NCBI GenBank assembly: GCA_020636435.1
Contig: JACJXX010000001.1
Location: 4,936,501 to 5,000,500 of the forward strand
Reading direction: 5' to 3'
From: Lewinellaceae bacterium
GTDB lineage: Bacteria; Bacteroidota; Bacteroidia; Chitinophagales; Saprospiraceae
Length of the DNA: 64,000 bases
A program made the position numbers and the translations under genes. Shown one piece after another: positions 32,929 through 40,906 of the stretch. The notes under the pieces were generated by a model. That model was not told the DNA's origin. It saw nothing but the letters and a program-made list of their open reading frames with translations, and did no database searches. The first letter of the stretch is position 1. Each line of letters opens with the position of its first letter.

Positions 32929-33399
32929 GTGGCCGAACTGATCACATCAAAGAAACTGGACAAAAAATCGGAGAGCTCCGGCTTCATCCTGGAGCGCACC
33001 GCCAAACGGCTGAAGCAGTTTTTTCAGCAACAGCTCACCGCCGCCGGCACCGGCATCACCATCGACCAGTGGGTCGTCCTTCAGGTGCTCGACCGGCAGG
33101 AGGGCCTGAGCCAGCTGGAAATCGCCCGGGAAACGTATAAAGACGCCCCGACCATTACCCGCATCATCGACCTGCTCTGCCGGAAGGGCCTGACCCATCG
33201 CGTCACCGATCCGGCAGACCGTCGCCGCTTTAAGATACAGCTGACGGAAGGGGGCCGTGAAAAAATAGAAGCTACCCTGCCCATCATCCGGGACGCCCGC
33301 CGGCAGGCCTGGCAGGGAATAGAAGATACCGAGATCGACCGCCTCGTGGATGTGCTGAACGACGTATTTAATAACCTCAGCTCTGAGGATACCAGATAG
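32929..33399 (+). CDS. MarR-family regulator of the homogentisate cluster
   Basis: A 156-residue winged-helix regulator. The helix-turn-helix region reads TIDQWVVLQVLDRQEGLSQLEIARETYKDAPTITRII and the wing DPADRRRFKIQLTEGG. It is a close paralog of the regulator at 24847 (shared DQWVVL, KDAPTxTRIID, DRRR). It precedes hmgA and hppD on the same strand, so it probably controls tyrosine breakdown, as HpaR/MarR-type regulators do in comparable clusters. The start is GTG at 32929, after an operator-like palindrome. A hairpin at 33409-33434 separates it from hmgA. Confidence 0.88.
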   Translation: MAELITSKKLDKKSESSGFILERTAKRLKQFFQQQLTAAGTGITIDQWVVLQVLDRQEGLSQLEIARETYKDAPTITRIIDLLCRKGLTHRVTDPADRRRFKIQLTEGGREKIEATLPIIRDARRQAWQGIEDTEIDRLVDVLNDVFNNLSSEDTR

Positions 33400-33408
33400 A
33401 ACCAGAGT

Positions 33409-33434
33409 CCAAAGTGCGATAAAACGCACTTTGG
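33409..33434 (+). terminator. Perfect hairpin after second marR
   Basis: CCAAAGTGCG pairs with CGCACTTTGG across 6 bases, followed by AAATTTTAAA. It is a terminator or attenuator between marR and hmgA. Confidence 0.5.
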
Positions 33435-33547
33435 AAATTTTAAACCGCCGCAATACGCTAAATGTTAAATAAAAAAAGGGCTGGGGCCGTCCTTCGGGAA
33501 AGCCTTCCTACCCGCCCTGCCAATGCCTAACTATAAAACCAAAACCT

Positions 33548-34723
33548 ATGCATTATTATAGCCTTGGGCAGGTGCCTGCCAAACGGCACACCCAGTTTCG
33601 CAAAGCCAACGGCGAGTTGTACCACGAAGAACTCTTCTCCACCGAAGGCTTCAGCGACCTCTCTTCTCTGCTTTACCACTGCAACCCGCCCACTCAGATC
33701 GTACAGGTGGGGGCGCCCTTTTCGGTAGTCCCGAAAATAGTGCAGGACAAACAGCTCAAACACCGCAGCCTGAAAGGCTTCGAAGTAACGCCGGAAGACG
33801 ACTACCTCAAGAGCCGAAAGCCGGTGCTGGTCAACGACGACTGCAAGGTCATCCTGGCGGCGCCCCGCCACAGCATGACGGAATACTTCTTCAAGAACGC
33901 CGACGCCGACGAGGTGATCTTCATCCACAAGGGCAGCGGCCGGATGAAAACCATGTACGGCAACGTGGAGTTTGAATACGGCGACTACGTGGTCGTGCCC
34001 CGGGGAACGATCTATCAGATGGAATTCGACGGCGAGGACAACCGCCTGTTCATCGTCGAATCCTACAGCCCAATCACCACCCCTAAACGGTACCGCAACG
34101 AGTACGGCCAGCTGATGGAGCACGCGCCCTTCTGCGAGCGCGACATCCGGAAGCCCGCCGCGCTGGAAACCCACGACGAGCAGGGGCAGTTCCTGTTCTA
34201 CATTAAAAAGCAGGATCAGGTATACCCCTACTACTACCTCAACCACCCCTTCGACCTCGTCGGCTGGGACGGCTATGTATACCCCTACGCCTTCAGCATC
34301 CACAACTTCGAACCCATTACCGGCCGGGTGCACCAGCCGCCGCCCGTACACCAGACCTTCGCCGCCCGAAATTTTGTGATCTGCTCCTTTGTGCCGCGCC
34401 TGTACGACTACCACCCGCAGGCTATTCCGGCCCCTTACAACCACAGCAACATCGACAGCGATGAGGTGCTCTACTACGTCGACGGCGATTTCATGAGCCG
34501 CAAGCACGTGGAAAAGGGCATGATCACCCTGCACCCCGGGGGCATACCGCACGGGCCGCACCCCGGTACGGTTGAAAAGAGCATCGGCGCCAAAGAGACC
34601 GGAGAGCTGGCCGTCATGGTCGATACGTTCCGGCCCCTGAAGCTGACCGATCATGCCATGGGGATTGAGGATAAGGAGTATTTTAAGAGCTGGCTGCCGG
34701 AGGGGGAGCCGGTTAGGAATTAG
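33548..34723 (+). CDS. hmgA: Homogentisate 1,2-dioxygenase
   Basis: A 391-residue non-heme iron dioxygenase that opens homogentisate to maleylacetoacetate in tyrosine and phenylalanine breakdown. It is the shorter bacterial cupin form. The metal site segments are HNFEPITGRVHQPPPVHQTF, YNHSNIDSDEVLYYVDG (His and Glu ligands) and HPGGIPHGPHPGT. The N-terminal cupin has DEVIFIHKGSGRMKTMYG and YVVVPRGTIYQMEF. The start ATG at 33548 follows the marR terminator. The next gene, hppD, makes its substrate. Fumarylacetoacetase and maleylacetoacetate isomerase are not in the window. Confidence 0.93.
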   Translation: MHYYSLGQVPAKRHTQFRKANGELYHEELFSTEGFSDLSSLLYHCNPPTQIVQVGAPFSVVPKIVQDKQLKHRSLKGFEVTPEDDYLKSRKPVLVNDDCKVILAAPRHSMTEYFFKNADADEVIFIHKGSGRMKTMYGNVEFEYGDYVVVPRGTIYQMEFDGEDNRLFIVESYSPITTPKRYRNEYGQLMEHAPFCERDIRKPAALETHDEQGQFLFYIKKQDQVYPYYYLNHPFDLVGWDGYVYPYAFSIHNFEPITGRVHQPPPVHQTFAARNFVICSFVPRLYDYHPQAIPAPYNHSNIDSDEVLYYVDGDFMSRKHVEKGMITLHPGGIPHGPHPGTVEKSIGAKETGELAVMVDTFRPLKLTDHAMGIEDKEYFKSWLPEGEPVRN

Positions 34724-34770
34724 TTCAGCAATTTTGAAATACCTATACGATTAAATAAAGCATCATTCTA

Positions 34771-34989
34771 TTGATGAGATGCTATGGATGCTTATCTCAT
34801 TCCGCGATGCGGAATGGAATGATGCTGCGCCCTCTGGGCGGTGGATGTTTACGCGCCGGCGCGAGCAGAACCAGCTTTAGAGAGCGACAGCCCGGCTGAG
34901 GGCATCTACAGCATCAACAGTCGGCGGGTCCAGCATCGTCTGGTTTCGTAAAGCGAAACCGGGCAAGCATCTACTTAGCATCTCATCAA
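34771..34989. repeat. Structured element bounded by 14-bp inverted repeats
   Basis: TTGATGAGATGCTA (34771-34784) and TAGCATCTCATCAA (34976-34989) are perfect complements. Between them are small palindromes (TTCCGCGATGCGGAA, GCCCTCTGGGC, CGCGCCGGCGCG, GGTTTCG/CGAAACC) and several GCATC words (GGCATCTACAGCATCAACAG). It fills the spacer between hmgA and hppD. The GCATC word is also the core of the 9-bp arrays at 36925 and 62754. Confidence 0.6.
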
Positions 34990-35009
34990 ATTCAAAAAAA
35001 AACCATAAG

Positions 35010-36134
35010 ATGAGCACTTTAGCCAAAAAAAAACCAGACACCCACCAGGATACCTTCCCCATCAACGGGACGGATTACATCGAATTCTACGTCGGCAATG
35101 CCAAGCAGGCCGCCCATTATTACCAGACGGCCTTCGGCTTTAAGCTGGTGGCTTATCGCGGGCCGGAGACCGGCAACCGCGAGACGGCTTCTTACGTCCT
35201 GCAGCAGGACAAAATCCGATTCGTGCTAACCTCCGCTCTCAGCCCCGACCACGAAGTATCCAGACACGTGCTCAAGCACGGCGACGGCGTCAAAGTACTG
35301 GCCCTTTGGGTGGACGATGCCCGCGGCGCCTTTAAAATAGCCGTCGAACGCGGCGCTAAAGCCGCTATGGCGCCCCAAACCCTCCGGGATGAACAGGGGG
35401 AAGTAACCATTGCCTCCATCCATACCTACGGCGAAACCCTCCATACCTTCGTAGAGCGCAAAAACTACGACGGCCCTTTTATGCCGGGCTTCCAGGCCAG
35501 GAAGAGCCTCATGAAAGTAGAGCCCATCGGCCTGCAGTACGTCGACCACTGCGTAGGCAATGTAGAACTGGGCGGAATGAACAAATGGGTGGAGTTTTAT
35601 CAGGAAGTGATGGGCTTCAAGCTACTGGTAACATTCGACGATAAAGACATCTCTACCAAGTACACCGCACTGATGAGCAAGGTGGTGTCCAACGGCAACG
35701 GCTACATCAAGTTTCCGATCAACGAGCCGGCCCAGGGGCTGAAGAAGTCGCAGATCGAGGAATACCTGGACTACTACCGCAGCGCCGGCGTACAGCACAT
35801 CGCCGTTGCCACCGAAAATATCATTCACACGGTGGACGAGCTGCGCCGCCGGGGCGTCGAGTTCCTTCACGTTCCCGACACCTACTACGAGACGGTGCTG
35901 GAGCGCGTCGGCGAGATCAACGAAGACCTCAAAGAACTCCAACGCCTCAACATCCTGATCGACCGCGACGAAGAGGGCTACCTCCTGCAAATCTTCACCA
36001 AACCGGTACAGGACCGCCCGACGGTTTTCTACGAGATCATACAACGCGAGGGCGCCCGCTCTTTTGGCAAAGGCAACTTCAAGGCCCTGTTCGAGGCCAT
36101 TGAACGGGAGCAGGAGTTGAGGGGGACGTTGTAG
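35010..36134 (+). CDS. hppD: 4-hydroxyphenylpyruvate dioxygenase
   Basis: A 374-residue two-domain vicinal oxygen chelate enzyme that converts 4-hydroxyphenylpyruvate to homogentisate. The C-terminal iron site is built from His in VDHCVGN (about residue 181), His in VQHIAVA (about 259) and a Glu in the last strand, near EGYLLQIFTKP. The N-terminal pseudo-domain has the same fold without ligands (DYIEFYVGNAKQAAHYYQT). Length is typical. It follows hmgA after a structured 286-base spacer, so it may be in the same unit. The stop is followed at once by a stuttered repeat. Confidence 0.95.
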   Translation: MSTLAKKKPDTHQDTFPINGTDYIEFYVGNAKQAAHYYQTAFGFKLVAYRGPETGNRETASYVLQQDKIRFVLTSALSPDHEVSRHVLKHGDGVKVLALWVDDARGAFKIAVERGAKAAMAPQTLRDEQGEVTIASIHTYGETLHTFVERKNYDGPFMPGFQARKSLMKVEPIGLQYVDHCVGNVELGGMNKWVEFYQEVMGFKLLVTFDDKDISTKYTALMSKVVSNGNGYIKFPINEPAQGLKKSQIEEYLDYYRSAGVQHIAVATENIIHTVDELRRRGVEFLHVPDTYYETVLERVGEINEDLKELQRLNILIDRDEEGYLLQIFTKPVQDRPTVFYEIIQREGARSFGKGNFKALFEAIEREQELRGTL

Positions 36135-36218
36135 GTTTGAGGTTCAAAATTCGAGGTTTAAGGTTGGCGGCCTCTTTGAATATTGAACCTCGAACCTCGA
36201 ACTTCGAACCTCGAACTT
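36133..36218. repeat. Inverted stuttered words (GAGGTTCAAA / GAACCTCGAACTTCGAACC)
   Basis: The left arm at 36135-36164 carries GGTTTGAGGTTC and TTCGAGGTTTAAGG. The right arm at 36184-36217 carries GAACCTC three times with CGAACTTCG between. The arms pair between two convergent genes and start at the hppD stop codon. Confidence 0.65.
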
Positions 36219-36227
36219 TACCCTCCC

Positions 36228-36695
36228 TCAACACCCCGCATTAAACACCTCCACCACGCGCTGGCTGAGCTCCTCGGCGAGTTCAGCCAGTTCTGTTGGG
36301 GGGGTGCCGTATTCGTAGGTCACCCGATGCACTTCCCCGCCGCGGGAGATTTCGATCCACTGCCCGCCGCCGTCCGCGCAGTCGGGGCAGCCGATGGTTT
36401 CCTCCAGCTTTTGGAAAGCCTCCCAATCGACCAGGCCAGCGAGGGCCTGGAATTCCTGAGCGGGGAGGAATTCGCCGCAATCGCGTTGAATCGTAGAAGT
36501 GGCCTGGCAGGTTTGGTAGGTGGACAAGTCGAAAGTGCCTTCAGCAGCAGTCACCAGCGTGAGGCACTCGCCGAAACATTCGCAAAAAAACGTACCCTGA
36601 GAAATTCGGTAGAAAGTGGTGTTGTCGTCCTTTTTACAAGCGTTGAACAGCAACAGGCAGAGGATGCACGGCAGGAGTCCTTTATAGTATTTCAT
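36228..36695 (-). CDS. Cysteine-rich lipoprotein of unknown function
   Basis: A 155-residue lipoprotein: signal MKYYKGLLPCILCLLLFNAC with the lipobox cysteine at residue 20, then KKDDNTT. The mature part has eight or more further cysteines (FFCECFGECL, YQTCQATS, IQRDCGE, IGCPDCADGG, and the final C), more than is usual for Bacteroidota lipoproteins, and likely disulfide-bonded. No family was recognised. The ATG at 36693-36695 is chosen because the signal starts there. The same frame stays open upstream through a 9-bp minisatellite to 37013, which is an accident of the repeat's length rather than a longer protein. Confidence 0.75.
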   Translation of the reverse strand: MKYYKGLLPCILCLLLFNACKKDDNTTFYRISQGTFFCECFGECLTLVTAAEGTFDLSTYQTCQATSTIQRDCGEFLPAQEFQALAGLVDWEAFQKLEETIGCPDCADGGGQWIEISRGGEVHRVTYEYGTPPTELAELAEELSQRVVEVFNAGC

Positions 36696-37021
36696 AAAGC
36701 TACATTTTCCGGAAAGGACGGCAAATTTGGGCAAAGCATTGAGCAAACCGGAAACTGTTTTTGTCCGGATGAAGCGCATTGCTTTGAAAGCGGATGCTCC
36801 TTCCTGCCCTAAGGACAGGAACGATGCTGCATCCACAGCCCCGACGCGGCTATCGCCGGTACGGGGCCTCCGCTGCGCTCCGGCATCCACAGCCCAGACA
36901 TGCGTTGGGATGTCGCTACGCTCCACATCCACAGCATCTATAGTATCCACAGCATCCACAGCATCTATAGCATCCATAGCATCCACAGCATCTATAGCAT
37001 CCATAGCATCCATAGAATAGC
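36696..37021. other. Spacer with minisatellite upstream of the lipoprotein gene
   Basis: This 326-base spacer contains degenerate GCATCCACAGC words from about 36830 and the regular 9-bp array at 36925-37018. No gene or clear promoter was found. Confidence 0.6.
36925..37018. repeat. 9-bp minisatellite (ATCCACAGC / ATCTATAGC), about 10 units
   Basis: Ten ATC positions at exact 9-base spacing, from 36927 to 37008. Units alternate among ATCCACAGC, ATCTATAGC and ATCCATAGC. It ends 4 bases before the stop codon of the minus-strand gene at 37022, that is, directly behind it. The second array is at 62754. Confidence 0.85.
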
Positions 37022-37516
37022 CTATCCAATCTGCCGCCGCTGCGCCGGGTAATCAAAAGCCCAAAGCGCGCGATGCTGCCGTTGAGCCGCCTTTTCTTCG
37101 CGGATCACCTCTATAAGCAGGCTGTACAGTTGCTTTTTGAGGTGGGCCAGGCGGCGGCGAAAGCTGTCCATTTTTCGATAAATGCGGCGGTGCTCGGCGC
37201 CGTTTCTAAGGAAAGAATCTTTCGTATCGGGATTGGCGATCCGGGCCAGTTGCCGGTGAAAGGAACGCAGCCATCCTTCAATCTCGCGGATTTCCGGCCG
37301 GATGGAGCACATGAGTTGGTTAAAGGCTTCCCGCATTTCGAAGGCTTGCTGGCGGGAAAGAGGGTAGGCGAGGAATCGCTTCATCGTTTTTTCCAGATAA
37401 CGGACCTCGTACTTCCAGTAATCGACCATGGACATCCAATCGTGGTAATCGCGATGGAGTTGCTCGAAATTGAGCGGCCAGATCGTCTTGTTTACCTTGG
37501 CAATTGTTGCATTCAT
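37022..37516 (-). CDS. Helical cytoplasmic protein of unknown function
   Basis: A 164-residue all-helical protein with many aromatic and basic residues (LHRDYHDWMSMVDYWKYEVRYLEK, then RRIYRKMDSFRRRLAHLKK). No membrane segment or signal. The pattern suggests a helical bundle or coiled coil, and resembles small stress-type proteins of Bacteroidota, but I do not recognise a family. The ATG at 37514-37516 (MNATIAKV) is preferred to one 10 codons upstream. A minisatellite begins directly after its stop. Confidence 0.65.
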   Translation of the reverse strand: MNATIAKVNKTIWPLNFEQLHRDYHDWMSMVDYWKYEVRYLEKTMKRFLAYPLSRQQAFEMREAFNQLMCSIRPEIREIEGWLRSFHRQLARIANPDTKDSFLRNGAEHRRIYRKMDSFRRRLAHLKKQLYSLLIEVIREEKAAQRQHRALWAFDYPAQRRQIG

Positions 37517-37737
37517 AGCTTGGGATCTTTGGGTGCTTACGGGCATTTAAATATAAGGGTATATTCTAAAAAAGGAAATATTTGCGTTTATATTTTTTGC
37601 TGGCCTTTCTGTTTTATTCCGGCCCTTGCTCCTGTATGCCCATTTTATATTGTTTGGTTAAAACAATGAAAACCAACCCCCTGGTTCAAGAATTTCAATC
37701 ATAAACTTGTAATTTGTGCCTATCCTAAACCAGTGCC

Positions 37738-38922
37738 ATGCCACTTTCCGAAAAAGCAGCCGCCAACATCCTCCGGCTTCTGAACACAGAAGCGGAGCGC
37801 AACGGCATACTGGCCTTCCGGCTGCTGAACAGCCAGCAGGCCACTGAAGACTTCCTGCTGAGCCTCTGCGGGCATTTCATGGTTGCCGGGGGGGAAGAGC
37901 GGCTGTTGCTGCGCAACTGCCTGAGGACCCTGCTGCGGATCACGGTCAAAGAACGAGGCTGCTCTGCTTCTCAGAAAGACGACCTCATGTGGTTGCTCAA
38001 CTACGAGGCCGGGCAGGGAAACGCCCAACTGGAGCGATTCCTCTCTATTCTCGAGTATGTATTGGGCCTGGATATCCTGGTGCTGTCCCGTTACCTCTTC
38101 TCACGGGGAGGCCAGGGCGCCCCGATGCTCCTTCAGCGGGGCGCGGCAACCGACCGGGCAGCCCTGCTGGAAAGCAGGGTATACAATGGCCCTTATGGCC
38201 GAACCCTGGACCTGAGCCGGCTAAATCTTGCTGTGGTGCCGGAAGAAACCAACTTGTTCCGGAACCTGGAAGCGTTGAACCTCAGCCACAATGAGCTAAG
38301 CGGCGGCGACGTGTTTTTCCTTCAGGGATTCCGGCAACTCCGCTTCCTCAGCCTGGCTCAGAACCAGATGGCGAGGATACCGGATGGCCTCCCCCTTCTG
38401 CCTCATCTTCAGGAGGCCGATCTGCGAATGGATGGAATAGAGCTTCCCCTGTTCAAGTACCTCCGGCATCCGCTCAAAGATGTCCTTAAAGTAAATCTCC
38501 GGATGGAGCCCGGTTTTACGCTCGATCAGTTTATCGCTCAGGACGTGGCCTGCTTCCTGAAAAACTGGGCTTACGAAGCCGGCGGGCGCCTGGTGCTCGA
38601 CCTCTCCGGCCAGAAGGTGCAGGCTGTTCCCGAAGCCATACTGCGCTACCCGCAGCTGGAGTATCTCGACCTTCGGGACACCCCCATCGCCTTTCTCCCC
38701 TCCTGGTTGCTGAGGATGCCCCGGCTCCGGGAAATTTACTGCGACCGGGGGGTGGAATACAACGATGCGTTTCTGCGGAAAGGCCTTATGGTATATCGGG
38801 ATGAGAAAAGAGACCCGCCCCGGCCCGGGGAAGAACCGCCGCCCTGGCAGGCCAACTTGTCTGGCTTTTCCGCCGCCTTGCCGGTGGCGATCTCGGTGGA
38901 GGGGCTGAAGGATAAACATTAA
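37738..38922 (+). CDS. Leucine-rich repeat protein
   Basis: A 394-residue protein without signal peptide. The first 130 residues are helical (LSEKAAANILRLLNTEAERNG to YVLGLDILVLSRYLF) and are not assigned to a family. From about residue 155, leucine-rich repeats appear: RTLDLSRLNLAVVPEE, NLEALNLSHNELSG, LRFLSLAQNQMARIPDGL, RLVLDLSGQKVQAVPEAI, LEYLDLRDTPIAFLPSWL, with an irregular insert at about 235-285. The C-terminus is proline-rich (PPRPGEEPPPW). It is probably a cytoplasmic protein-binding scaffold. No partner is evident among neighbours. Confidence 0.8.
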   Translation: MPLSEKAAANILRLLNTEAERNGILAFRLLNSQQATEDFLLSLCGHFMVAGGEERLLLRNCLRTLLRITVKERGCSASQKDDLMWLLNYEAGQGNAQLERFLSILEYVLGLDILVLSRYLFSRGGQGAPMLLQRGAATDRAALLESRVYNGPYGRTLDLSRLNLAVVPEETNLFRNLEALNLSHNELSGGDVFFLQGFRQLRFLSLAQNQMARIPDGLPLLPHLQEADLRMDGIELPLFKYLRHPLKDVLKVNLRMEPGFTLDQFIAQDVACFLKNWAYEAGGRLVLDLSGQKVQAVPEAILRYPQLEYLDLRDTPIAFLPSWLLRMPRLREIYCDRGVEYNDAFLRKGLMVYRDEKRDPPRPGEEPPPWQANLSGFSAALPVAISVEGLKDKH

Positions 38923-39101
38923 ATATGATTCATCCCCTGGTTAGGATAGAACATGCCTGACGCTAAAGTTGTGGGCGACGGTATCCGTGTTCCATTTCTC
39001 AAGCTCGGGATGACTTATGCTTTTGCTGCGCCCCTCTTCCTTTCCCCATTTGGAAAAACCCCGCACAATGGGTACTTTGCACGACTGAATCCAAAGCATA
39101 T

Positions 39102-39437
39102 ATGAATAAAGACAACCTGGCCGCCACCAACGACCTGATCGTTCGGGATTTCGAACTGGAACCTCAGGAAAAAATCCTCACGGAAGAGGAATTGCTGGGC
39201 TTGCTGTCCGACATTTTGGCGGAGATGATCGAGCGCCGCCTGGAATTCCTGCTCAGCCTGATGTACCGCCTCGATATCGACGAGAAAAAAGTACACTTCG
39301 CCCTTTCTCCCTTCTGCGAAGAGCCGGCCAACATCGCCCTGGCCAGGCTCATCCTGGAACGGCAGAAGCAGCGGGCGTTTACCAAGCAGTATTATAAGCA
39401 GGAGGATTTGGGGGATTTGGAGGGGTTGGAGTTGTAG
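39102..39437 (+). CDS. Small acidic helical protein of unknown function
   Basis: A 111-residue protein with helices LTEEELLGLLSDILAEMIERRLEFLLSLMYRLDIDEKKVHFAL and IALARLILERQKQRAF. No signal, cysteines or known motif. The DIDEKKV and ARLILERQKQR segments resemble a conserved hypothetical family of Bacteroidota. The ATG at 39102 is preceded by a sequence (GGTACTTTGCAC) similar to a -7 box but with one base missing. It is followed by an A/C-rich leader and the monooxygenase gene. Confidence 0.65.
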   Translation: MNKDNLAATNDLIVRDFELEPQEKILTEEELLGLLSDILAEMIERRLEFLLSLMYRLDIDEKKVHFALSPFCEEPANIALARLILERQKQRAFTKQYYKQEDLGDLEGLEL

Positions 39438-39476
39438 GCTGTGTACAGGTGCCAGCAAGCCCCAATGCCTGCCGCC

Positions 39477-39504
39477 AACCATACAACAATTTAACCATAC
39501 AACA
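39477..39504 (+). repeat. A/C-rich stuttered leader before the monooxygenase start
   Basis: AACCATACAACAATTTAACC is followed by ATACAACAATG, which ends at the start codon. This is the same layout as the leader at 13838-13892. Confidence 0.5.
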
Positions 39505-40860
39505 ATGAAACACTCCGCAGCCCCCCCCACCGTATGCGTCATCGGCGCCGGCTGCTCCGGCCTGGCGGCGGTCAAGAACCTGGTTCAGGCCGGCATAGAG
39601 AACGTCGTTTGCTTCGAAAAGAACGATCAAGTCGGCGGCAACTGGATCTTCACCGCAGGCGAATCCCATTCCAGCGTGTGCGAGACCACCCACATCATTT
39701 CCTCCAAATCGATGTCCGAATTTCTGGACTTCCCTATGCCGGATCACTATCCGGACTATCCTTCTCACGCCCAGGTGCTGGCCTATTTTCAGAATTACGC
39801 CCGCCATTTCGGGCTGGAAAAACACATTCGCTTCCATACCGCAATAGCTAAGGTGGAGGAGACGGCCGATAAAAAGTGGGCCGTCACCCTGGAGAATGGG
39901 GAACAGCATCGCTTCGACTACCTCTTCGCCGCCAATGGCCACCACTCGGTTCCCCGCTGGCCGGACATTTCCGGCGAGTTCACAGGAGAACTATTGCATT
40001 CGCACAGCTACAAAACCAATGCGCCCTTCGCCGGCAAACGGGTGCTGGTCATCGGCGCCGGCAATTCGGGCTGCGACTGCGCGGTGGAGATCAGCCGGGT
40101 AGCCCGCCATACGGCCGTCAGCATGCGCCGGCCCTATTACATCATCCCCAAGTTCATGATGGGCAAGCCGACGGATACGTACAATAAACTGCTGACCCGC
40201 CTGCCCCACTTCGTCCGCCAACCCTTGCAAAAGCTGAGCCTGCGCCTGCAGGTCGGCGACTACCGCGACTACGGCCTCGAAAAACCGGACTATCCCATTA
40301 CCCGGTGCCACCCCACGCTCAACTCGGAATTGCTCTACCGCATCCGCCACGGCCGGGTACATCCCCGCAAAGGCATCGAGCGGTTCGAGGGCAAAAAGGT
40401 GCACTTCAGCGATGGAAAAGTGGAAGAATACGACGTAGTGATCGCCGCCACCGGCTATAAGATCGCCTTCCCGTTTTTTGACAAAAACTTCCTCAACTTT
40501 GAGGATGCAGAACGCATCCCCTTATACCTGCGCATGATCCATCCCGATCATCCCACGCTGTTTTTCATCGGCCTCACCCAGCCGCAGGGATGCATCTGGC
40601 CCTTATCGGACCTGCAGGCCAAACTCGCGGCCAACTGCGTGGCAGGGCGCTGGCAATTGCCTGATAATGCAGGGGAATTGGCGGAAGAAGAATGCCGGCA
40701 GATCGAAAGGGACTTTCTGCACACCAAAAGGCATAGCCTGGAGGTGCACTTCCACCCCTTCTTCAACAAAATCAGGCGGCAGATTCCGAAGGGAGCGCCG
40801 GAGTGGGGGGAGGCGGTTGCTTCTCCTGGAATAAACCGTAAAATGCAAAACGCCAAATAA
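39505..40860 (+). CDS. Flavin-containing monooxygenase
   Basis: A 451-residue class B flavoprotein monooxygenase. The FAD motif is VIGAGCSGLAAVKNL (residues 12-26) and the NADPH motif is VIGAGNSGCDCAVEI (about 188-202). The fingerprint between them, FTGELLHSHSY, matches FxGxxxHxxxY. The later ATGYK motif (IAATGYKIAFPFFD) is also present. Such enzymes add oxygen to nitrogen or sulfur atoms, or act as Baeyer-Villiger oxidases; the substrate cannot be told. The C-terminus ends with a basic tail. The start ATG at 39505 sits at the end of an A/C-rich leader. Confidence 0.9.
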   Translation: MKHSAAPPTVCVIGAGCSGLAAVKNLVQAGIENVVCFEKNDQVGGNWIFTAGESHSSVCETTHIISSKSMSEFLDFPMPDHYPDYPSHAQVLAYFQNYARHFGLEKHIRFHTAIAKVEETADKKWAVTLENGEQHRFDYLFAANGHHSVPRWPDISGEFTGELLHSHSYKTNAPFAGKRVLVIGAGNSGCDCAVEISRVARHTAVSMRRPYYIIPKFMMGKPTDTYNKLLTRLPHFVRQPLQKLSLRLQVGDYRDYGLEKPDYPITRCHPTLNSELLYRIRHGRVHPRKGIERFEGKKVHFSDGKVEEYDVVIAATGYKIAFPFFDKNFLNFEDAERIPLYLRMIHPDHPTLFFIGLTQPQGCIWPLSDLQAKLAANCVAGRWQLPDNAGELAEEECRQIERDFLHTKRHSLEVHFHPFFNKIRRQIPKGAPEWGEAVASPGINRKMQNAK

Positions 40861-40906
40861 AAAATAGCCTGCCCCGGCGAATGACGGGGCAAAAAGAACC
40901 AATCAA

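Noticed and set aside
34724..35009. Riboswitch before hppD
   Set aside because: The hairpins do not match any riboswitch I know, and the perfect inverted ends fit a repeat element.
36183..36812. 209-codon plus-strand frame opposite the Cys-rich lipoprotein
   Set aside because: It is antisense to a gene with a clear lipoprotein signal and starts inside the stuttered repeat.
36696..37013. Asp-Ala repeat extension of the lipoprotein at 36228
   Set aside because: Same reason: an in-frame reading of a 9-bp repeat upstream of a clear lipoprotein signal.
36925..37018. CRISPR-like array
   Set aside because: The period is 9 bases, there are no unique spacers, and no cas genes are present.
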